Shown: positions 33,030 through 42,330, counted from the first letter of the stretch. The stretch: DNA of 64,000 bases from Thermoproteaceae archaeon (GCA_015521775.1 WANN01000009.1:39232-103231), one strand, 5' to 3'. The notes: generated from the letters alone by a model not told the origin. Program-made: numbers and translations.

Positions 33030-33727
33030 CCGTAACCGCGCTGCTCATAGGAATAGGGGATCCCTGGACGTGGTATAAGGCTATCAACAATTTGGCCCGT
33101 TTGATAGGTGAGGTAGGCCTCGAAGTCGAGGTTCTCGACGAGGCCTTCTACGCCATGATAGACACAGTACTTCTGTCCGTTTTCGCCACGAGCGCAGGCG
33201 CCCTCATCTCCATGTTCCTGGGAGCGCTGGCCTCGCCGATGTTCTTCTCCAAGTACCTGGCCGCATCTGTGAGGGCCATAGCGAACTTCATGCGCACAAT
33301 ACCTGCGCTCATATGGGGCATACTGGCCGTCATAATGTTCGGCCCCGGAACGGCGGCTGGGGCCATAGCCCTGACCATATACACCACCGGCTACCTCACG
33401 AAACTATTCTACGAAACGTACGAGAACGTGGATAGGGACCTTGTGGACTCCCTGAAGGTATTCGGGTTGAGAGGCATCGTTCTGGCGTCGGCTGTTTTTA
33501 GGCAGGTAAGGAAACAGGCGGTGACCAACATACTCTTCATATTCGAATACAATATAAGGACGGCCACCGTACTGGGAATAGTGGGCGCTGGGGGGATAGG
33601 GTACTACATAGCCCAATACATGACTCTGCTCAATTACAGCGCAATATTCACCATTATAGCCGTCGCATTCGTCTTTGTTGGTATTGTGGACCTAGCCAGC
33701 TACATAGTGAGGCGCTTCTTCGTGTAA
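33002..33727 (+). CDS. phnE: ABC transporter permease (PhnE-like)
   Basis: A 241-aa permease with about six transmembrane helices. The EAA-like cytoplasmic loop ('DSLKVFGLRGIVLASAVFRQVRKQ') contacts the ATPase, and 'YNIRTATVLGIVGAGGIGYYI' is characteristic of PhnE proteins. It starts inside phnC (28-bp overlap), so the pair is co-translated. With the divergent phnD it completes a one-permease importer. No C-P lyase or phosphonatase genes are nearby, so the physiological substrate is uncertain. Confidence 0.9.
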   Translation: MSRYLLVLVTVTALLIGIGDPWTWYKAINNLARLIGEVGLEVEVLDEAFYAMIDTVLLSVFATSAGALISMFLGALASPMFFSKYLAASVRAIANFMRTIPALIWGILAVIMFGPGTAAGAIALTIYTTGYLTKLFYETYENVDRDLVDSLKVFGLRGIVLASAVFRQVRKQAVTNILFIFEYNIRTATVLGIVGAGGIGYYIAQYMTLLNYSAIFTIIAVAFVFVGIVDLASYIVRRFFV

Positions 33728-33757
33728 AAGTTAAATATTCTGGGCCGCCTCATCCCA

Positions 33758-34162
33758 ATGCCGAAACTCACAAGCTACTATCAGGGCAATGACAATAGGA
33801 AGCCCACGGGAGGTATAAGGGGAAGGCACGTCAAGGTGAAGAGGAAGGCCCTTGGCGGGGGGCCCCCACGTCTCGCCGTCTTATCGCCCACGGAGAGGAG
33901 GAAGGCGGAGAGGACGTTTGGCGGGAACCGCAAGGTTAGGCTGGTAAGGGTAACATACGTAAACGTGTTTATACCCTCGGAGGGCAAGGCCCGCAAGGTT
34001 AGGATAATTAGGATAGTGGAAAGCCCAGCCAACAGGGAGTTCCTCAAAAGGGGCATAGTGGTGAAGGGCACGGTGGTCGAGACAGAGGCGGGCAAGGCCG
34101 TGATTACGTCTAGGCCCAGCCAAGAGGGAGTCGCCAACGCACTGCTGCTCGAGGGCAAATAG
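33758..34162 (+). CDS. rps8e: Small-subunit ribosomal protein S8e
   Basis: A 134-aa protein of the archaeal/eukaryotic S8e family. N-terminal YYQGNDNRKPTGG with basic 'RGRHVKVKRKALGGGPP' is followed by a beta-barrel domain with 'GNRKVRL' and 'VESPANREFLKRGIVVKGTVVET'. TATA AGTTAAATATTC at about 33729-33740 gives a leaderless start at ATG 33758. Length is normal for crenarchaea. Confidence 0.97.
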   Translation: MPKLTSYYQGNDNRKPTGGIRGRHVKVKRKALGGGPPRLAVLSPTERRKAERTFGGNRKVRLVRVTYVNVFIPSEGKARKVRIIRIVESPANREFLKRGIVVKGTVVETEAGKAVITSRPSQEGVANALLLEGK

Positions 34163-34240
34163 GTCCATATCCGCCCACAATGACGCGTGAACCGGGGGCC
34201 GCCACTGGACCACACACGTCTCACTGGTGGTTATAGTCCT

Positions 34241-34528
34241 ATGAGGCTCGAGCGGGGGGCACACGTTGTCTGGGCCGTGTACTTCGAGAGGTCTGTGACC
34301 CGTAGCAGGGGCAGGAAGGTTCCAAGGAGGATGGCTGTTGAAAACGTGAGGCTGTCCGACATAGTGCAGGTATTGGCCCAGCTGGGCTACAGATATGAGG
34401 TCAGAGCCGAGAAGAAGCATCCGGCGAATTGGTTCGATGAGAGGAGGTGGGGCTACGTCGTGGTCTACACAGAGAAGAAAAAGGGGGAGCTGCTGAGGGA
34501 GATCGCGTCGAGGCTCCGCAAAGCGTAA
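34241..34528 (+). CDS. srp19: Signal recognition particle 19-kDa protein
   Basis: A 95-aa protein that binds SRP RNA helices 6 and 8 and promotes SRP54 loading. It has 'VVWAVYFERSVTRSRGRKVPRRMAV', 'LGYRYEVRAEKKHPANWF' and the basic tail 'RWGYVVVYTEKKKGELL', which are SRP19 signatures. ATG 34241 is preferred to GTG 34187 because homology begins at MRLERGAHVVW. Its TAA overlaps the next ATG by one base, coupling it to the GPN GTPase gene. The SRP RNA gene is not in this window. Confidence 0.94.
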   Translation: MRLERGAHVVWAVYFERSVTRSRGRKVPRRMAVENVRLSDIVQVLAQLGYRYEVRAEKKHPANWFDERRWGYVVVYTEKKKGELLREIASRLRKA

Positions 34529-35298
34529 TGTTCACCGTCTTCTTCGTTGGCACTGCTGGGAGCGGGAAGTCGACGCTGGTGGGCCGTTACGCTGAGTTCC
34601 TGGAAGACATGGGGTTCGACGTGGCGGTGGCCAACATGGACCCGGCAGCTGAAGTGCTCCCATATGTTGCTGACATGGACGTACGGCAACACGTATCCGC
34701 GAGGAGACTCATGAGGGATTACGGGCTGGGCCCAAACGCGGCCATAGTGGCCTCCATAGACATGGCGATTACCGAGGCTGAGAGGATAAAGGAGGAGGTG
34801 GAGGCCATTGGGGCCCCATACGTGCTTGTGGATACGCCGGGACAGATGGAGCTGTTCGCGTTTAGGCATACCGGCCCCCTCCTAGTGGAGAGGCTCAGCG
34901 GGGACCGATCCGCCGTAGTGTTCGTCATAGACACCACATATGCCGTGTCCCCTACAGGCCTCATAACGAGCCTCCTCCTATCGCTATCGGTGCGCGTCAG
35001 GTTCAATAAGCCCCAGATAGATGTGCTGAACAAAGTAGACCTAATTGGGGGGGAGGAATTGGAGACCGTGCAACATTGGCTGGAGAACTATGAGGAGCTA
35101 CAGACCGTGCTCGAACGCGAGGCGCATGCACGCATGGAGTATGGGCTCGCGCATAGCATATCCAATGTAATATCGTCCATGGGCGGGGCCCAGAACATAA
35201 TACCTGTCTCGGCCAAAATGGGTCAGGGCCTCGACGCAATGTATAGGGCGCTACAGCAGATATACACTGGGGGAGAAGACTTCCAACTACCTCCATAG
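34528..35298 (+). CDS. GPN-loop GTPase
   Basis: A 256-aa GTPase of the GPN family (eukaryotic homologues GPN1-3 are needed for RNA polymerase II assembly). It has P-loop GTAGSGKST (about 8-16), NMDPAAE, the family-defining Gly-Pro-Asn in 'YGLGPNAAI', DTPGQMELF (G3) and NKVD (G4). Length and motif order match archaeal PAB0955-like proteins. It is co-transcribed with srp19 (one-base overlap). A 227-bp gap with a strong hairpin follows. Confidence 0.95.
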   Translation: MFTVFFVGTAGSGKSTLVGRYAEFLEDMGFDVAVANMDPAAEVLPYVADMDVRQHVSARRLMRDYGLGPNAAIVASIDMAITEAERIKEEVEAIGAPYVLVDTPGQMELFAFRHTGPLLVERLSGDRSAVVFVIDTTYAVSPTGLITSLLLSLSVRVRFNKPQIDVLNKVDLIGGEELETVQHWLENYEELQTVLEREAHARMEYGLAHSISNVISSMGGAQNIIPVSAKMGQGLDAMYRALQQIYTGGEDFQLPP

Positions 35299-35393
35299 CC
35301 CAGCGGTACGGCCAGCCTCAAAACCTACGCGGGAACCAGCTGCAAATAGCCGCCAACCCATAAGAGCTATACGTCACCTATGCGCCTAGGCCA

Positions 35394-35420
35394 GAGCCCG
35401 GCAACATGTTGCTGGGGCTC
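35394..35420. other. Strong stem-loop centred on a 12-bp palindrome
   Basis: GCAACATGTTGC (35401-35412) is a perfect palindrome flanked by GAGCCC (35394-35399) and GGGCTC (35415-35420), giving a near-continuous inverted repeat of 27 bp with only a 1-versus-2-nt internal asymmetry. It lies in the 227-bp gap between the GPN GTPase and gar1 genes, about 95 bp after the former's stop. It may be a 3' processing/termination hairpin, a protein-binding palindrome or part of an unannotated RNA. Confidence 0.6.
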
Positions 35421-35525
35421 AGTTCGCACGCGTCTGTCGGGCGCGGGGCCGCATTCCCGCAGTATCACAAGTGTGTCATGAGGAGTGCCCGATAAGGATA
35501 ATTAAGGGGTATGTAAGGTGGAATA

Positions 35526-35792
35526 ATGCTTAAGAAGGTGGGGACGGCCCTACACTTGACTCATACTCGTAATCTGGTTGTGAGGCTGTCCGACCTAGTC
35601 CCCCTGTACCTTTCACTGTACACGTACTCGCTCAGAAGGGTCGGCACAATCTACGACATAATCGGCCCTACATCCAGGCCCTACGGCCTAGTGAGGCCCG
35701 TGGACCTGGAAGTGGCGAAGTCCGTTATGGGTGAGGCGCTGTACGTAAAGGTGATAGACCTCGAGAAACGGGCGAGGGCAAAGAGGGGATGA
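35526..35792 (+). CDS. gar1: H/ACA RNP protein Gar1
   Basis: An 88-aa core Gar1 domain: a small beta-barrel with 'RVGTIYDIIGPTSRPYGLVRP', which matches the conserved 'G.v.dvfGpv..Py..v.p' motif. It enhances Cbf5 function in H/ACA guide RNPs that make pseudouridine in rRNA. The Gly/Arg-rich extensions of eukaryotic Gar1 are absent, as usual in archaea. TATA GATAATTAAGG at about 35499-35509 precedes ATG 35526. It overlaps tfb by ATGA, a gar1-tfb pairing seen in other archaea. Confidence 0.95.
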   Translation: MLKKVGTALHLTHTRNLVVRLSDLVPLYLSLYTYSLRRVGTIYDIIGPTSRPYGLVRPVDLEVAKSVMGEALYVKVIDLEKRARAKRG

Positions 35793-36706
35793 GGACGAAC
35801 AGGATTCTGGGCAACAACGTTGAGGTGTGCCCTGTGTGCGGCTGTGTGAATCTAGCGCCTAATTTTGAGCGGGGCGAGGTAGTATGCGTCTCATGCGGCA
35901 CCGTTGTAGAGGAGAGACTTGTGGACCTTTCCGCCCCTTGGAGGTCCCAGGACGCAGCACATGCGGCGCCGGGCCCCGTGGGGTCTGAGCTGGGGGAGCC
36001 GCGCAACAAGGAGCTGAGCATAAGGGAAAAGCTCCACTATCTGCGGTCCCGCAGCTTCTCCCAGCGCATGGGCTCCTCCGACCCGGTGGAGAGGGCCATA
36101 ATAGATGCCAGGAACCTGCTCAACAAGGTGCGTTCCGTTAAGGGGTTGCCGTCCCACGTGGTCGAGGAGGCGCAGAAGGTCTATGAGAGGGCCTTGAGGC
36201 GCGGCTACTCTGCGGGCAGGAACGAGGGGGTTGCAGCAGCGCTCCTCTACGTGTGTAGGCTGAGGGGGCTCCTATGCACATATAGGGACCTGTCAAGCGC
36301 ATTGGAGCTGAAACAGAGGAGGTTCAGCAAGGCCTACAAGAGGCTGATAGCTGTACTTCATGGGAGGCCCCCAAAGATAGACCCCACGCAGTACGCCAAG
36401 ATTATACTGGACAAGGTACTCTCGTCCGAGCCCGCCTATGAGCCGGGCCTCGTGATGAGGATCGTAGGGGAGCTCCTCGATGGGGTCAAGGACGTGCACA
36501 GCATAAGGAACGGCAAGTCGCCGCGGGTGCTGGCGGCTGCCTGCGTCTACATAGCCTTGAAGCTGCTGGGAGGCGAAACGACTAAGCTCGGAGACGCGAC
36601 CACCACCCAGTCCAGGATAGCTAAGGCCGCGTCGGTTACCGATGTGGCCCTCAGGGAGACCTATAAGAACATAATGGAGGAGATAGACCTCGAGGTCTCA
36701 ATATAA
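35789..36706 (+). CDS. tfb: Transcription initiation factor TFB
   Basis: A 305-aa archaeal TFIIB homologue. The N-terminal zinc ribbon (CPVC...CVSC, about residues 14-36) recruits RNA polymerase; a B-reader-like linker ('DLSAPWRSQDA...') follows; two cyclin-fold repeats (about 100-200 and 205-305) bind TBP and BRE DNA. The B-reader region is somewhat short and Ala/Pro-rich. It is the only TFB in the window; tbp is 28 kb away. It is translationally coupled to gar1. Confidence 0.97.
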   Translation: MRTNRILGNNVEVCPVCGCVNLAPNFERGEVVCVSCGTVVEERLVDLSAPWRSQDAAHAAPGPVGSELGEPRNKELSIREKLHYLRSRSFSQRMGSSDPVERAIIDARNLLNKVRSVKGLPSHVVEEAQKVYERALRRGYSAGRNEGVAAALLYVCRLRGLLCTYRDLSSALELKQRRFSKAYKRLIAVLHGRPPKIDPTQYAKIILDKVLSSEPAYEPGLVMRIVGELLDGVKDVHSIRNGKSPRVLAAACVYIALKLLGGETTKLGDATTTQSRIAKAASVTDVALRETYKNIMEEIDLEVSI

Positions 36707-36712
36707 ACCCGT

Positions 36713-38101
36713 TCAGCCCAGGAACTTCCTGAGTTTTCCCAGGGCTATCACGTTGGCCTCCCCCTGAGCCCCCCTCAATAGCGACGTGTAGGGCTCATAA
36801 CCGTAATCGCGTATGCCCATTATGTCCAGCGAGGCAAGTACCGAATCCACTAGCTCGTCGCCCAGGAACCGTCTGGCGGTCTCCACGTCGAGGAACCTCG
36901 CGTCGAACCTCCACTCGTGTTGGAGCGAGGGCAACGCGTCGAGTATCGCGTCGAGTCCCCCGTTCCTGTACGCGGACACTATGAGGGGGGCGTCCAACAT
37001 GGTGGGCGGCAGGCCCATCATGTACCACGAACACGTGAATACTATTGCGCGGGGGAGCCTAAAGGATTCTCCCCCCTTCATGGCCCTGCCATACGCCTCC
37101 CATGACACCCTGTCCCTGGTGCTTGGGACCAACCGCGACACTTCGCGTACGGCGTCCAGGTACTTCTGTATGGTCCGCCTATACATGCGGCTTGCCCTTT
37201 CTATGAGCGGTCTTACATCCCCAACAGCCGCTTCCCTGCGCCTTCTCGGCGGCACCACAGAGTTCCTGAAACGTAGGTACTCGTCGAAGGACGAGTCGTA
37301 CCTTATGGCCGACTGCACGGTCACTGTGCTGTAGCCTGCATACTGCGCCGCCTCCACATCGGCCAGTTCGGGGCTGTTTATGCCCCCTCTAAAGGGGGGC
37401 TTCCCCATGCCAAGTATCGGTTCTATGGGGAACTCGCCGTTCTGGCTCATGAAGTTCAGCTCGTCTAGTGCGTACACAATGGCAAGGCTCGAGGCCACGT
37501 GGCCGTTCAACACCGCCGAGTCGCTTTTGCCTAGGAATATCCTCATGTGGTCCGGGAAAAACCCGAGCTTCGCCAACTCCCTGAACACGCTGCTCACAGT
37601 TTCCCTTACCCTTAACTGGGCGTCCACATCCTCGAGTAGCGGCACCAGGGAGATGTTGCCCAGCCTAATGCCCAGCTCGCTCGCAACCACGTTAGTCTTA
37701 CGCGATATAAGGCGTTGGATCAGGGCCACCGTGTTGGGGTCCGACATGGGCAGCACTATCCACTTGACGGCTTGCTCCTTCCAATAGCGGTACGACGCAT
37801 GGTTCGCCATGATGGCGGCATCTATGGCAAGCACGGTCCTATCCACGTCCTCCAGGGTGGGGTTCGGCACGCGCGGCGTCAGGAAGAGCTCCTTGCCGAG
37901 CACCAGCCCGGACATGTGGGCACGGACGACTATGTCCTTGGGCTGCGTGAATGGGGTGCTCTTCCCCTCGTAGTCCACCATAACCTCGTCACATCCGTAA
38001 ACGCTGAACGCGACGACGGCCTCGTCGACCTCCTCGCCCGCGGCAACCTTTATGGTGGCGTCTGGATGCTGCGTGCACATAAGCCGCGGTATGTGGGGCA
38101 T
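36713..38101 (-). CDS. ppcA: Phosphoenolpyruvate carboxylase, archaeal type
   Basis: A 462-aa enzyme converting PEP and bicarbonate to oxaloacetate. It belongs to the short archaeal family (about half the bacterial size): 'IPRLMCTQHPDATIKVAAGEEVDEAV', 'VDYEGKSTPFTQPKDIV', and 'GKPPFRGGINSP' with conserved Arg/Gly are hallmarks. It supplies oxaloacetate for the citric acid cycle or for CO2 fixation. Its promoter at about 38124-38135 appears to be shared, in opposite orientation, with the divergent surface-protein gene. It is convergent with tfb, 6 bp away. Confidence 0.96.
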   Translation of the reverse strand: MPHIPRLMCTQHPDATIKVAAGEEVDEAVVAFSVYGCDEVMVDYEGKSTPFTQPKDIVVRAHMSGLVLGKELFLTPRVPNPTLEDVDRTVLAIDAAIMANHASYRYWKEQAVKWIVLPMSDPNTVALIQRLISRKTNVVASELGIRLGNISLVPLLEDVDAQLRVRETVSSVFRELAKLGFFPDHMRIFLGKSDSAVLNGHVASSLAIVYALDELNFMSQNGEFPIEPILGMGKPPFRGGINSPELADVEAAQYAGYSTVTVQSAIRYDSSFDEYLRFRNSVVPPRRRREAAVGDVRPLIERASRMYRRTIQKYLDAVREVSRLVPSTRDRVSWEAYGRAMKGGESFRLPRAIVFTCSWYMMGLPPTMLDAPLIVSAYRNGGLDAILDALPSLQHEWRFDARFLDVETARRFLGDELVDSVLASLDIMGIRDYGYEPYTSLLRGAQGEANVIALGKLRKFLG

Positions 38102-38156
38102 TGGAGGGGGATAGACATGCCAATCTTTTTAACTTTAGCGGCCCGGTCACAGGCAA

Positions 38157-40592
38157 ATGCGCGTTGCGTCGTACCTGCTCTTCTACGCGCTAGCGCTGAT
38201 GGCTGCCGATGCAACGGCGCAGCTCATATGGGGCGTGTACAACGTGGTTGAGGTGCCTGGAAGGGTCGTAGGGGTGGACGGGGCCGTAGTGGACTACGTG
38301 GAGTACCGCGAGGGCTACACAGTGATGGGCCTACTGCCCGTAGAACGCAGCGTCGACCTGTTACTCGAGGGGGGCGCCAAACGCACACTGAACGTGGACG
38401 ATTCCGCCGAAGTGTACGTCGATGTCTGCTATGTCAACTATACACGTGCGGAGCTCGTCTCGTCACTCGACCTTTCCGTGACGGTGTACCTCAATGGCAC
38501 TCGGGCGGACTCCATGGACGTGGGTCCAGGGAGGGGCCTCGTGATGGTCCCAGTGCACTCCTCGGGCTCGTACAACCTCACACTAGTCATCGAGGCCAAC
38601 AACAGGACCTACACCGTTTACGGCTACGCCGGGGCCGTTAAGATCTATGTGGATCCATACCCGGCAACTTATGGGGATATAGTGGTGTTGAGCTCCGACG
38701 TGGCCATAGCCACAGCGAACTCCTCCGGCAGAGAGGTGCGCATAGACACGCTTGCTTTGGGGGCCGGCAACCATACAGTGGCCCTGGCAACCAGCATATG
38801 CAACGCGACCCTGGAACTCCAGGTGAGGAGGGCAAAAGGCCGGCTTGAGGTCGCTGGGCCCCGCAGCGTCAAGTTCGGTCGCCCCATCAAGATGGACATA
38901 TCCCTCATACTCGAGGGGGGACGTAGGGTGAGGAGGGACGTGAGTGTGCTGGTGAACGGCACGGAGCAAAGGGCGCCTGGAGGCACCTTCACGTTTGTGC
39001 CGCCGAGCGTGGGCACGTACAACATCACGGTCATATTTCGGGGCGACCGGGACATAGCTCCCGCCAGAACGTTGCGTGTCATAAGAGTGGCGCCGCTGCC
39101 GGTCAACATGACCGGCGTTGCGTATGATCTGGACGTAGAGTATGGCAAACGTATCAACATATCCGTTGCCTTCGACACATATGTTGAGGGTGTCCTCGAT
39201 GTGATGCTGCTCAACAGGACATATACATTCACGGTTAAGGGCAACCGCGTTGAGGCGTCCATAGACACCATGGAGCACCGAGCTGGCCATCACACCATCG
39301 TGGTGACCCTGAGACCGAACAGCAGGAACCTCGCGGGCACGACGTTTATCGGCACCCTGAACATATTGAGGACGCGGCCGAGACTCATAATAGATGCGAG
39401 GGGGGTCCCCGTTTACGGGCAGGACCTGGAAATAGCGGTTCTCCTGACCACAAGCAACGGGAGGCCAATGCCCAATAGGACCATAATCATAGATACGGGA
39501 CTCACGCGCACCTCGCTTTACACGGGCAGAGACGGCGGCGCTAGGTACACCTTTAGGCCTCCCTCGGCGGGCCTAAACGTCGTGTGGGCCGTATTTCCCG
39601 GCGACGACACATCGCTTCCAGTCGAGAACAAGTCCATCATAATGGTGGAGAGGGCCACGCCTAGGCTTATTGTGAGGGTCGAGGGAAACAGGACGTACGG
39701 CAACACGCTAGACGTGAACATAGTGGTACGCCCGAGGATAAAGGGAATAGCGCTACTCTTCGTGAATGGAACGTATACGGGCAGCGCCGAGGTAGGTGAC
39801 GGCTCGGCTGTAGTGCGGTGGGCCCCATCCAAGGCAGGCCTCTTCAACGTATCCGTCAAGTTCGCCAGCCGCGACCCTAATTACAGGGACGTTGCCGGAT
39901 CAGTACTGGTGCCCGTGGCCAAGGCCCGCTGTTTCGTGGAGATATCGGCCCCCAGGTCGGCAAGGGTGCTTGACGCAGTTCCTGTGCGCGTTTCTTTCCA
40001 GGCGGGCTCACCCACGCTCTACGTTAACGGCTCCCGGATCGCGCTAGAGGGGGGACGGGCGGTGCTTCGCCCGCTTAGGCCTGGGACATACAACATAACG
40101 GCGTTTTGGCCCGGCGATGAGAGGTATGAGCCCTGCTCGGACACATACCTATTGCACGTGGAGAAGGCCGCCCCAAAGGTCGACGTGTACACCAGCGTGA
40201 GGCGTGCCGCCACGGGGGCCCCCATAACCATAAGGGTCGAGGTGTCGTCGCCTTTGGGCACGCCGGTGAGCGGCCCAGTATCCCTTTCGTTGATCCACGA
40301 AAAGTGGGGTGTCCTGTTCACGAGAACGGTCTACCCGGTCAATGGCGCCGCCGTATTCAGAATAGCCGTGAATCACAGCGGCATATACACCGTAGCGGCC
40401 AGGTTTGAGGGCGATGCCGTCCACGCAGGGGCCTCCAACAGCTCCGTGAAGATAGCCGTAGATCCGGGGCTCTTCGGCATGCCCGCTGTGGTGCTTGCAA
40501 GCATAATCGCGGGCATTCTCGTTGGGACGCTGGCAAGCCTGCTGTACAGGGGTCCCAAAACATTTAAGCTTGCCAGACAAGGAAACCAATGA
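38157..40592 (+). CDS. Exported Ig-like repeat surface protein, membrane anchored
   Basis: An 811-aa protein. The signal peptide (1-22, MRVASYLLFYALALMAADATA) is followed by at least seven Ig-like/bacterial-Ig repeats of about 90 residues. Each has a 'YG..l.i.v' or 'G.pi.i.v.v' start and a 'G.Y.i...f.GD....' end (for example 'SVGTYNITVIFRGDRDIAPA', 'PGTYNITAFWPGDERYEP'). Many Asn-x-Ser/Thr sites suggest N-glycosylation. A C-terminal transmembrane helix ('VVLASIIAGILVGTLASLLY') and basic tail anchor it. It may be a pseudomurein-free cell-wall, S-layer-associated or adhesion component. It overlaps the next gene by ATGA. Confidence 0.85.
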   Translation: MRVASYLLFYALALMAADATAQLIWGVYNVVEVPGRVVGVDGAVVDYVEYREGYTVMGLLPVERSVDLLLEGGAKRTLNVDDSAEVYVDVCYVNYTRAELVSSLDLSVTVYLNGTRADSMDVGPGRGLVMVPVHSSGSYNLTLVIEANNRTYTVYGYAGAVKIYVDPYPATYGDIVVLSSDVAIATANSSGREVRIDTLALGAGNHTVALATSICNATLELQVRRAKGRLEVAGPRSVKFGRPIKMDISLILEGGRRVRRDVSVLVNGTEQRAPGGTFTFVPPSVGTYNITVIFRGDRDIAPARTLRVIRVAPLPVNMTGVAYDLDVEYGKRINISVAFDTYVEGVLDVMLLNRTYTFTVKGNRVEASIDTMEHRAGHHTIVVTLRPNSRNLAGTTFIGTLNILRTRPRLIIDARGVPVYGQDLEIAVLLTTSNGRPMPNRTIIIDTGLTRTSLYTGRDGGARYTFRPPSAGLNVVWAVFPGDDTSLPVENKSIIMVERATPRLIVRVEGNRTYGNTLDVNIVVRPRIKGIALLFVNGTYTGSAEVGDGSAVVRWAPSKAGLFNVSVKFASRDPNYRDVAGSVLVPVAKARCFVEISAPRSARVLDAVPVRVSFQAGSPTLYVNGSRIALEGGRAVLRPLRPGTYNITAFWPGDERYEPCSDTYLLHVEKAAPKVDVYTSVRRAATGAPITIRVEVSSPLGTPVSGPVSLSLIHEKWGVLFTRTVYPVNGAAVFRIAVNHSGIYTVAARFEGDAVHAGASNSSVKIAVDPGLFGMPAVVLASIIAGILVGTLASLLYRGPKTFKLARQGNQ

Positions 40593-40978
40593 TAACAACC
40601 ATACCGCCGGCAATACTTATAGTCCCGTTACCCAACAGGGAACAAGTAGAGGAAACCGTGAACAAGGTGGTCGGCATAGCGAGAGGACTGGGAATAGAGG
40701 TCGACGTGGTCAACGCCGAGTCGCCCGTGTTCCTCGAATCGTCGGTGCGCAGGGATGGGGACGACATAATCATGACGCGCATCGACATATACCTATCGGC
40801 GGCCGATGGGGACGTGTTCAACGCGCTCCCCCTCATAGAAATGGAGAACGGCGGGCTCAGAGAGACCGCGGGGGCCATACACCTGATAAAGGGAACCGCA
40901 ATAATGTACATCTACAGGAGGCGCCAAGGGACGTACTCGCTTGAAAGGGTCGTCCTGTACAATGTGGCCAAAAAGTAA
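40589..40978 (+). CDS. Hypothetical 129-aa cytosolic protein coupled to surface-protein gene
   Basis: An alpha/beta protein without signal peptide or membrane helix, coupled to the 811-aa gene by ATGA. It has 'QVEETVNKVVGIARGLGIEVDVV', then 'ITMTRIDIYLSA'-type strands and a hydrophobic C-terminal strand 'TAIMYIYRRR'. No motif was recognised. It could be a cytoplasmic factor for the surface protein. Confidence 0.65.
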   Translation: MITTIPPAILIVPLPNREQVEETVNKVVGIARGLGIEVDVVNAESPVFLESSVRRDGDDIIMTRIDIYLSAADGDVFNALPLIEMENGGLRETAGAIHLIKGTAIMYIYRRRQGTYSLERVVLYNVAKK

Positions 40979-41003
40979 TATGTGCCCGCATACAACCTTG
41001 TGG

Positions 41004-41053
41004 GTGATGATGGGTTGGAGTAGGTATCGGTGACGGGCGGCATCTTCGGCTGA
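41004..41053 (+). ncRNA. Candidate C/D box sRNA
   Basis: GTGATGA (41004-41010) matches box C exactly and CTGA (41050-41053) matches box D. A C-prime-like GTGACGG (41030-41036) precedes D by 13 nt. The D-prime box is not recognisable and the terminal stem is weak. It lies in the 140-bp gap after the 129-aa gene. Intermediate support: box C, box D and spacing are good, internal boxes degenerate. Confidence 0.35.
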
Positions 41054-41118
41054 GCGACCCACGTGGCGCTCCGTGGGCGATACCCAACCTTTATTAAATT
41101 GCCAGTGGGTACCCTACG

Positions 41119-42330
41119 ATGAGAGAGGATTTGTTGTCCAGACGCGCAATCCGGATGAAGGCCAATGACATCAGGGAAATACTCAAGTGGATTTCCCAGG
41201 ACGTGATCTCTTTCGGCGGAGGACTGCCCGACCCCTCGACTTTTCCCCGGGACGAGATAAAGGAGATTTCGCGTGACGTGATCGAGAAGTACGGCGACAG
41301 GGCGCTCCAATATAGCCTAACCGAGGGAATCGTGGAGCTACGCGAGGAGCTGGTAAGGTTCGCCGCGAGGGACGGCATGAGCGTTGATGGGCCCGACAGC
41401 GTGTTGGTGACGGTGGGGTCACAGGAGGCCATAGAGCTCATTGGTAGGGTCTTCATAGACGAGGGCGACATCGTGATCACGGAGAACCCGACGTACCTGG
41501 CCACGCTCCAGTCCTGGAGCGTGTATGGGCCGCGCATAGTTGGGATACCTATGGACGAGGAGGGCATGAGGACCGACATATTGGAGGAAAAACTCCGCTC
41601 GATATATTCGGGCGGGGGCAAAGTCAAGCTTGTGTACACGGTGCCCACCGCCCAGAACCCAACAGGCATATCTATGAGCGTGGAACGGCGGAAGCACCTG
41701 CTTGAACTGGCCTCTAGGTACGACATATATATAATCGAGGACAACCCCTACAGCTACTACGTCTTCGAGGGCTCTGCGCCACCCCACCTCAAGGCGCTTG
41801 ACGAGGAGGGCCGCGTGATATACCTCAGCACCGCCAGCAAGATCTTCGTGCCTGGGCTCAGGGTGGGCTGGGTATTGGCGAGCGGCGACGTTGTCAGGTG
41901 GCTGTCCCTCGCTAAGCAGGCGGTGAGCCTACACACATCCACGCTGTCTCAGTACCTCCTCTTGGAGGCTCTGCGCCGGGGCATAATCGAGAGGACTGTC
42001 CCAAGGGTGAGGGAACTGTACAGACGTAAACGCGACGCAATGTTGAGCGCCCTTGAAAGGCACATGCCCAGCGGCGTCCAGTGGACTAAGCCTATTGGGG
42101 GCATGTTCATCTGGGTCACCCTGCCCAGCGGCATCGACGCGCGCTCCCTGCTCAAAGCCGCCATTGTTAAGTACAGGGTCGCGTATGTCCCCGGCGCGGC
42201 ATTCCACGTTGATGGGACAGGCCAGAACACAATGAGGCTGAACTTCACGTATCCCAGCTTTGAGGAGATAGAGATAGGGGTAAACAGGTTGAGTCTCGCC
42301 GTAAGGGAGGCCCTTGAGGCGGGCCTATAG
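41119..42330 (+). CDS. PLP-dependent aminotransferase, class I (LysN/ArAT-like)
   Basis: A 403-aa enzyme with the PLP-binding Lys241 in [15 protein letters not shown], '[12 protein letters not shown]', and '[16 protein letters not shown]' with the Asp that holds the pyridine nitrogen. The N-terminal '[23 protein letters not shown]' is typical of the family containing 2-aminoadipate aminotransferase (LysN) and broad-specificity archaeal aminotransferases. Substrate cannot be fixed; no lysine-biosynthesis genes are adjacent. TATA CTTTATTAAATT at about 41087-41098 precedes ATG 41119. Confidence 0.93.
   Translation: MREDLLSRRAIRMKANDIREILKWISQDVISFGGGLPDPSTFPRDEIKEISRDVIEKYGDRALQYSLTEGIVELREELVRFAARDGMSVDGPDSVLVTVGSQEAIELIGRVFIDEGDIVITENPTYLATLQSWSVYGPRIVGIPMDEEGMRTDILEEKLRSIYSGGGKVKLVYTVPTAQNPTGISMSVERRKHLLELASRYDIYIIEDNPYSYYVFEGSAPPHLKALDEEGRVIYLSTASKIFVPGLRVGWVLASGDVVRWLSLAKQAVSLHTSTLSQYLLLEALRRGIIERTVPRVRELYRRKRDAMLSALERHMPSGVQWTKPIGGMFIWVTLPSGIDARSLLKAAIVKYRVAYVPGAAFHVDGTGQNTMRLNFTYPSFEEIEIGVNRLSLAVREALEAGL

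Noticed and set aside
35394..35480. tRNA-like reading of the hairpin region
   Set aside because: No T-loop GTTCRANYC-type sequence, acceptor pairing or anticodon arm could be built.
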